Shown piece after piece: positions 57,463 through 64,000 of a stretch of DNA of 64,000 nt. The notes beneath the pieces are model-generated. The model was not told the origin of the DNA. It worked only from the letters and a program-made list of their open reading frames with translations, and ran no database searches. The DNA comes from Alentia gelatinosa (Eukaryota > Annelida > Polychaeta > Phyllodocida > Polynoidae), in contig OX465584.1 in the NCBI GenBank assembly GCA_950022655.1, forward strand, positions 6,209,694 to 6,273,693. Reading direction: 5' to 3'. Position numbers and translations under genes: made by a program. Each line of letters opens with the position of its first letter. Position 1 is the stretch's first letter.

Positions 57463-58472
57463 TTGATGAACAGCAATGAATGTTGAAACAAGTGTTGTGG
57501 CTGGGCACCAAACTCAGTACATATATATGCATTTTATTATCATCACATGTGAGTTACAACTAATGATACACACGATGTCTGAGTGACTGAAAACAACTCA
57601 TTCCTGTCTCAGCACAATTAACATCTACTTACCATCTCTGCCTTGATATGATGAAAACAATTATCACCAAAAAAAAATGTAATTCTTGGACTAGAAGCTT
57701 ATATGTGCTTCATGTGTGACATTCAACAAATAGATAATGGCCTTTACAAAGGACACACATCTCCCTTCAATACTTTATCATGTAGTATGTATGGATAATT
57801 CCCCCACACCACAAAAATACTGCTGAGCTACTTTTGTATATTTACAGAGGCAGTTGTTTTATCTACACAGCCTTTAAACACACTCACTATACAATGCATA
57901 TTGGCTGGCATCTCAATCTGAATCCCAGCACCTTATTAAGTGCAGGTCTGCCATCTATGTAGAAATATAATGCTAATTATCAGTCATGACCAATGGCAGT
58001 GTTTGTTGATATTCATAAGTCAAGGCTCATTTCTGTCTGATATTCACTGGAGTTCTGTGGCTGTGAATAAGTACACCTACAATTTGGAGTTCAATCCTAA
58101 GAGTCAGGATAAATGTTTCTGAATGACTGAGAATTCTCTTACAAATACTTACAATTTCTTTTATGAAAATAGTTTGTACAGGAATCTAGACAATCATGTG
58201 CGGCAGATACCAGTAGAGAACTAGATGAGAACATCAGTTAATCATTCCCTACTGCGTCAAATCCTTCAAACTGTACACGCGAGGTCGGACATGTTGTGTA
58301 TAGGTCTACCGTCTGTGCAAATACTGAGACATTCAGGAATACCGTTGCCTAGCTAGACATGTCGGGGAAAAGTACACCTACTGTATTCTTTCAACAGGGA
58401 TATCCCTACCGAGCTAGACATGGAGGGGAAAAGTACTCTTACTGATGTCCTTAGAAATAAAGGAGTGTAACA
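57463..58472. other. Intergenic, nothing recognised
   Basis: Unique-looking AT-rich sequence with a short local duplication near 58345-58440 (GCTAGACATG..GGGGAAAAGTAC twice). No supported exon. Confidence 0.5.
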
Positions 58473-59122
58473 GGGACCTGTTTCACTAGTGCCGTGACAA
58501 CCCTTGTTGGCGTCCGTGACACAATAAGGGCAGGTTGCATTTCACTAGTTCCGTGACAACACAGTTCACGACACCAAAGACAAGACGTCAACAGTGGTGT
58601 GTCCCGTTTCAGAACCCCGTGACCTCTCGCTGTTACTGCCTCTGTTACGTCACTGTTCTCGCATCCATGGTAAAAGTGCTTTGTCTGGTTGCACTTGTCT
58701 GGGTAATTTCACTCACTTTCATAAGAATTAAGTCATCAAACTTTAACACAAGTTAGGAAACCTATAATCACCTCAAATATGAAAAAGATCGGCCCCTCCA
58801 ATCCGCGGATATTCGCGTTTTAATTTGAAATATCGGGATAATCAATCAATGACGGACTGCTTGTCCCCGTCTGCCTATCCCCGTTCATATCACACTGCAA
58901 CGCTCGATCGATGTTGAACTGGAGCGGCGCAGTGTACTGTTTTAGTGGTCGTGACAGACTGGGGATGCCCACCCAGGGATACATGAAGTGTCTTGGGACT
59001 CAACAGTGGCACCAACAAGGTGAGCAAACTAGACATTACTTTTCCCACTGTTGCTGCCACTGTTGCTGCCATTTTTCATGTCTAACTTCGGGTAATGTCT
59101 TGGAACTAGTGAAACGAGTCCC
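58473..59122. mobile_element. GGGACCTGTTTCA element (650 bp)
   Basis: Inverted ends GGGACCTGTTTCACTAGTGC and GAACTAGTGAAACGAGTCCC. A second terminus-like block at 58541 (TTTCACTAGTTCCGTGACAA) suggests an internal duplication or nested copy. Open frames here (for example 58911-59237) are composed of repeat sequence. Confidence 0.6.
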
Positions 59123-60121
59123 TGGTCCTAAGGCACCTTGCCATCTTCAGTCTTTTCATACTAAGCCATCAACTCCATTAGATGTTTTTGCACTGAAACT
59201 AAAAAAACTAGGGATTATAATTATATTGAAAGTCTAAGCTGTCCATGTTTTGCATGTGTGCAAAGAAGAGATGAAGGATTTAGTGTATTGGCAAAAGTTG
59301 AAAATCTGAACATCAATATGATCAAAATATAGAAACCTGGATACTCTACTTTGAGTGGCAGACTCCAAATCTTGAAAACATAAGAACTATTACATACGTT
59401 ATATGAAAGAAATCACTGTCTCGATTCCCCTGCCCTTAATGACACAACACAACAAGCTTAGTAGATGCTCATATTTCTATGTTCAGATTTTCTGGGAGAG
59501 GACCATTATTTACCAGACTTTTTTGACATATCTATCGAACCTTCACAGATTGTACTAGTATGTAACTACTTAGAGAAGCACATACCATTTCTTTAAGAAT
59601 ACCTGCGCAAACAGATATTTATGGGTGGGACGAAATATTGATCAAATCTGAAGCAGAGTCTGAGGCAGATCCTACCCTTGGAGAGGAATCGGTGGGGGGG
59701 GGGGGGGGTGATATACAGTCAATCATTGTTCATCAGAATGATTAAATCTGGACATTTTGCAATTAATTATAATATAAAAGTAGCCTTGCTTCGCTGCCAA
59801 TGGTATTTACAAAATACCCCTTTATACATTATTGGCACCATTATGACCTTGATGGGATATTATTCTGTCATCGTTGCTTCATAAAGTTCTACACAATTGT
59901 GACTTTAAACAAGATTAGAATTAAAAAGCTGCACTACCATCATAAGAAACGGTATTTACCGAATAAACTAAAAAATAGAATTTAAAAAATGTCCTCTTTA
60001 CATTGACACCCCACTGTTCGTGTTTGCTCCCCACCTCATGAACATGTCACGAGTTTGTGTCTGAGTTTATTTATGCCACGCATTTTGTTGGCTCCATAAT
60101 TTCACGAGCTATGTTACTTAG
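59123..60121. other. Intergenic, nothing recognised
   Basis: Contains a G-run at about 59693-59707. Short frames here show no domain. Confidence 0.5.
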
Positions 60122-60515
60122 CCCTTACCCAGTATTTACACTAGATGACTAAATATGCGGCGACTCTAGATCATCAAGCCAGTAGTTGTCAGGTGGTGGC
60201 AATGTCCGCTGCAAAAGTCTTCAACCTCAGAATGTACTCGAGCATTTACACTGACGACTAAGTTTTCACAGAATCACCACCCGTGTAGATGACTAATTCT
60301 AGCTAGCTAGAAATAGTCGTGGACGTCAGAGTGTGTTCAATAGTCGCCAGGTGGTGCTAAATTGAATAATCTGACGTAATCAGACGATCTGCAGTCGCCA
60401 CACGCTTGGCGTTTACATTAGACAATTTCTATCATTTTACTGCTGAAAGTTGTCAGGAGGTACAAAATGCCGGAATCACCTGCCAGAATCATCTAGTATA
60501 AATGCTGGGTTAGGG
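60122..60515. mobile_element. 394-bp MITE with CCCTWACCCAG ends, copy 1
   Basis: The left end CCCTTACCCAGTATTTACAC is mirrored on the right by the complement of CCCTAACCCAGCATTTATAC. A direct copy lies at 61268-61665 and an inverted one, interrupted, at about 37160-37740. No coding frame; no clear target duplication. Confidence 0.7.
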
Positions 60516-61267
60516 ATGGCTGTTCCAGGTATTTTGCATTATATTAAATATGTCCTGACAACTGAGGAAGAAAGACTTATCTATGTTACAAAAGGATGAG
60601 AATAGCATACCTATGGCTCAATCAATATGTTTTCTTATTAGCAAATGCCTAAAAACATGAAAAAATGCCATTTTATTTACTGATCAAGTCATAAATTTAC
60701 TCATTCATTATATCTCAGTGAGCCCGAACATTATTTATTCTGCACTCCTGGCGAGGGGCAGTATTTCCTAGGGGTTCGTCCATACATGTATATAATGATA
60801 TTTTATATCGCTACATGTAGGTCATATACTCAGAACCCCTTTGCCTTGCTTCCAAAACAATAACACCTTTGAGGACATCATTGAAAATTTGTTGAGATTT
60901 CACTCTTTGTCTATATAATGAGGAAATGTGTTTAAAAAATACTGGATAGAAAGCACTGTTACTACTTATCATATTCATTTGTTGTCTGGGACTAAACCAG
61001 GAGGGCCATTTCAGTAATGGAGATTCTTGTGTCGATATACATACAGTACAATGGGGTTTGGGTTGTTAAGCTTAAATGCCACTGTAGTTTGCATGGATTG
61101 AGATTGGTGGACACAACCCCCTGGGGAGTTATGAAGGTGTAAGGGGCAATGCTCACTCAAAGTGAGAGTTAAAATGATGATATCTGAGTGATCTGGAGTT
61201 GTCGGATAAGAACAAGGCCATCGTAGAACCTTCCTCTTTTAATACAATTCACACCTTGATGGGCATG

Positions 61268-61665
61268 CCAGCGTCACCCTGCGTTTTCACTAGACGACCA
61301 AATATGTTGCGACTGTAGAGCGTCAGTTCAATAGTTGTCAGGTGGCGGCAATGTCCACCACAAAAGTCATTGACCCCAGAATATACCGGAGGGTTTGCAC
61401 TGATGACTATGAGTTTTCACAGAATGGCCGCCCATGTAGACGTCTAATTCAAGCCTGCTTGAAATAGTCGCAGGCATCAGAGTGTGTCCAATAGTCGTCA
61501 GGTGGTGCCGAATTGTATAATCTGATGTAACCAGATGATCTGCAGTCGCCACGCGCTTGGAGTTTACATTAGACAATTTCTATTATTTTACTACTGAAAG
61601 TTCTCAGGAGGTGCAAAATACCAGGATCACCGGCCAGAATCGTCTCGTGTAAATGTCGGTGTAGT
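61268..61665. mobile_element. 394-bp MITE, copy 2
   Basis: It follows the 60122 copy along its whole length (GTTGTCAGGTGGCGGCAATG, CAGTCGCCACGCGCTTGG). The termini have decayed to CACCCTGCGTTTTCACTAG and GTGTAAATGTCGGTGTAG. Confidence 0.65.
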
Positions 61666-62077
61666 GTGATAGTTTGTTACCCTGCGGTAAATCGTTTCTA
61701 TCACCCACTAATATCTGGTGCGATGTCTTATCACGACATATCAAGACATGTAATTCTAATGGCGAAATATTATTCTTGTCATTTATTTACATTAAAATCA
61801 CATCAAAATAGTAGTACGTCCAATAGTCTGTGCTAGCTGAATGGAAGAACGTGTCCAGACGCATGCGCATATTGAGTGGGCGATAATAACGGTTTATCGC
61901 AGGGTTACAAACTTTCGCAGCACACCGGGTCAGGATCAGTGTACAGATAATGAAATGCAATAGACGTGAAATGGTGACATGAATGGTGACTGGTAACGCT
62001 GAGAGATCGGTGGTGGTGCAGTCCGGATGAGGGGCGGCAAGATGCAGATTCTGACGTCGGGGCGTCGGGTAGTGACG

Positions 62078-63593
62078 TCATACAACAGTACCAGGCCAGG
62101 AGACGACGCGAAGTGTGACGTCACCACGGGAGTTTTTAAGAAGGATGACGGCTTGGGTGTGAGTGACATTTTCAAGGCTGTGATTGTTAACTGAAAGAAG
62201 TAAATCCCCGCTTCTGGAACAGAGACATGAGGATATCGTTAAATCCGACGTACAGAGAACTATTATGGTAATATTATCATAGAATCGAATATACTCTGTG
62301 TTTGTATTTTTATTATTTTTTATTCAAGAGAAAAAGACATGCAATTCACCCTCATTGGGTGTTTTCAAATGTAGTCATAGAACAACATACATCAAGGTAT
62401 ATATTGGGTGTAAAAAGTCCCCTCTCGCACTTAAGTGCATATTATCGGGATTTTGTTTTCCTTTTTTTTCCCTTGCACTTGCTCAGTAGTCGCGACAGCC
62501 AACGCCAACGTTTACCAACACTATACATAGACAATAATCGATACATGTTTCTTCATGCCTACTTGATAATAAGAGTTCGATGACTGCATAATCTAATGTT
62601 ATAACACACTACAGAGCAGACATAGGACAATAACAGTTAGAACAAATGTAACCTAGCGGAATACGGGTGTACTAGTATCGGGGTGCGTCGGACATATGGG
62701 ACAAGGCACCCCACAGCGGCCGATGGCAGCGATCTAACCCGGTTATGGTGTTCCATTATACTGATGGTACCCGAAATCAGATACTGTTATAATCATATTT
62801 CGGCTGAGAATTCGTCCAGATGGAACAACCCCTTTAGGTGGGTAATAACGGTTTAAATGCCGAGTTCCGTACAAACGGTAAATTATCATCGAGTTCTGTG
62901 AGTTGTACAAGCAGGTTGGACGTTAAATATTTACTATAAACCCGAAATTTAAAAAAGAATCAATTTCATTTTGCTTAACAACCAAAATTTTAATAAATGT
63001 GTATGGGTAGGTAGTCCGTATTTTGGTGTACGGACCAGCGGTCCGTACAGTATTTTTACGTCATATGCCAAAACAGTGCGTATTTACTAAAGAAGAAACC
63101 AACAAGTTTTGGTCAAAGTCTTCGTTCTCCACGAGTTTGATGCGGAGTGATATGAATGAGGCGACAGCCGACTAAATATCACAAAGCATTCAAACTCGTG
63201 GAGAACGACTTCTTTGATCAAAACGAGTTGCTTTCTGTATTTATCTCACCCCTGTACACACTAAAAGAATGGAAAACACACAGGATATAGACCATGGAGA
63301 ATAGACTGCAATACTCGTATGGGCATAGAGAACGAGTTCCCAATGTTAAGCCTATGGACATTTATTCCAGGGGTGAGATAAAGTATATACGGCATGGGTA
63401 TATGGTAAAGAAGAAGAAGTGGCGGATGACCTACCGGAGTCGGGCGTCCTTGCCAGCAGGTGTGTTGGGCACTATGGACTTGATGTAGATGGCTTGAGGG
63501 CCCTGGGCTGCATCAGATCCACCGACGATGGAGAAGCCCAACGTGCCTGTTGCTGCTCGCTCCAGCGTGACCGTGCGGGTCGTGTGGCACACA
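62078..63593 (-). CDS. C-terminal two exons of a PDZ-domain protein (partial gene)
   Basis: Two minus-strand exons join in phase. Exon 63593-63435 follows acceptor TGTCTTCAG and ends at donor GTAGGT. Exon 62213-62078 follows acceptor TCTGTTCCAG and ends in TGA. The split Arg codon CG|A is restored across the 1221-bp intron. Together they encode one complete PDZ domain: the ligand loop GTLGFSIVGG, then AIYIKSIVPNTPAG, RSGDLLLSVN, and the last helix and strand with HTQAVILLKN and VTLRVV. The protein ends SWPGTVV, itself a possible class-I-like PDZ ligand. PDZ domains bind C-termini in scaffolds at membranes and junctions. The rest of the gene lies above 64000. A multi-PDZ scaffold or an LNX-type protein is possible but not shown. 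The intron carries nested transposons (62848-63406). Confidence 0.85.
62848..63406 (-). mobile_element. Bipartite TATACCC-family remnant interrupted by a younger unit
   Basis: From GCCGAGTTCCGTACAAACGG onward it matches the 7863-8174 unit (CATCGAGTTCTGTGA, TTTTTACGTCATATGCC). It breaks at 63089 and resumes at 63379 with TATACGGCATGGGTATA. The 5' hairpin arm is missing. Confidence 0.75.
63090..63378 (-). mobile_element. Bipartite unit, TCTCACCCC family (289 bp), nested
   Basis: TA at 63088-63089 and 63379-63380. The hairpin pairs GTTCTCCACGAGTTTGATGC with GCATTCAAACTCGTGGAGAAC. After TA 63242 the tail runs from TCTCACCCC to CAGGGGTGAGA. The flanking 62848-63406 remnant continues on both sides, so tail and hairpin entered together. 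Confidence 0.85.
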
Positions 63594-63703
63594 CTGAAGA
63601 CAGAAGTGTTCAACGTCACGAAACACTGACACAGTAGTTGTTATTCATATATATCTATGACTGAGCACTCTATGGTTACACCATGATACAGGGGGGTGGA
63701 ATA

Positions 63704-64000
63704 ATTAGTAGAAACCAAACGAGAGTCAGCCTTGTCAATGTTTATGCCACGATGGGCAGGTTTTGTATTACTACACGAGGCGTTAGCCGAGTGTAGTGAG
63801 TAGCAGACCTGACCAGAGTAGCATAAACATTGAGAAGGCTAACTCGAGTTTGGTTTTGTATTTATCCTACCCCATCTCACCGATATACAGAGAAAATTGT
63901 GTAATTATCCATGATAGTAGCGTGTTGACACTGCCGGATCTACTTTCGTTATCTGGTCCCTGATTGGTCAGTTTTTTTATTCACCTCGGTGCATAAATAA
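63704..64000 (-). mobile_element. Bipartite unit, TCCTACCCC family, cut by the window end
   Basis: TA 63702-63703, then ATTAGTAGAAACCAAACGAG as at 22723. The hairpin closes with AACTCGAGTTTGGTTTT, TA 63863, and the tail begins TCCTACCCC. Confidence 0.8.

Noticed and set aside
58911..59237. Cysteine-rich 108-aa frame
   Set aside because: It lies inside the GGGACCTGTTTCA repeat element, and related repeat copies do not keep the frame.
62191..62213. Alternative acceptor TTCTTTCAG at 62191 for the last PDZ exon
   Set aside because: Using it removes GDLLLS from the PDZ domain and leaves the phase wrong; the acceptor at 62214 restores both.
63594..63619. N-terminal extension of the PDZ frame to an ATG at 63619
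   Set aside because: A good splice acceptor (TGTCTTCAG) lies at 63594, and the domain's first strand starts just after it, so the upstream codons are intron.

Overview
This looks like nuclear DNA from a marine invertebrate animal. Genes are split by GT..AG introns, an animal-type LINE is present, and DNA-transposon relics are very dense. The sequence does not identify the phylum; a lophotrochozoan or invertebrate deuterostome are both possible. The window is AT-rich and most of it is intron or repeat.

Layout. (1) 2093-9987, plus strand: a seven-exon gene for a Gfo/Idh/MocA-type oxidoreductase related to dihydrodiol dehydrogenase (DHDH), apparently missing key catalytic residues. (2) 12599-21990 and 27780-33902, plus strand: two tandem six-exon genes for secreted trypsin-fold proteins (SPH1, SPH2, each 237 aa). 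Both keep all eight core cysteines and have lost His57 and Ser195, so they are pseudoproteases. They lie in a segmental duplication that also carries a LINE endonuclease fragment. (3) 23.2-27.1 kb: a graveyard of LINE pieces, a possible solo LTR and MITEs. (4) 35255-36313, minus strand: an intronless SLC35/EamA-type transporter. (5) 39597-42345: a large 16-bp minisatellite. (6) 43.3-46.8 kb: a nearly intact LINE with endonuclease, reverse transcriptase and poly(A) tail. (7) 51460-53301, plus strand: an intronless six-TM channel-like protein with a soluble, ankyrin-like N-terminus. (8) 62078-63593, minus strand: the last two exons of a PDZ-domain gene whose remainder lies beyond the window.

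The most distinctive signal is a class of about twenty bipartite insertions. Each has a tail with short inverted ends (TCCTACCCC, TCTCACCCC, TCTTAGCC, TATACCC and relatives). A TA joins the tail to a 120-170 bp near-palindrome, and TA also borders both outer ends. One paralogous empty site (SPH1 versus SPH2) and several nested insertions show that tail plus hairpin behave as one unit. Other transposon families are supported by exact target duplications: CACTA/EnSpm-like (3 bp), piggyBac-like and another TTAA element, Harbinger-like (TAA), and a 184-bp element with 4-bp duplications.

The genes do not form a pathway. Only the two SPH genes are related to each other.
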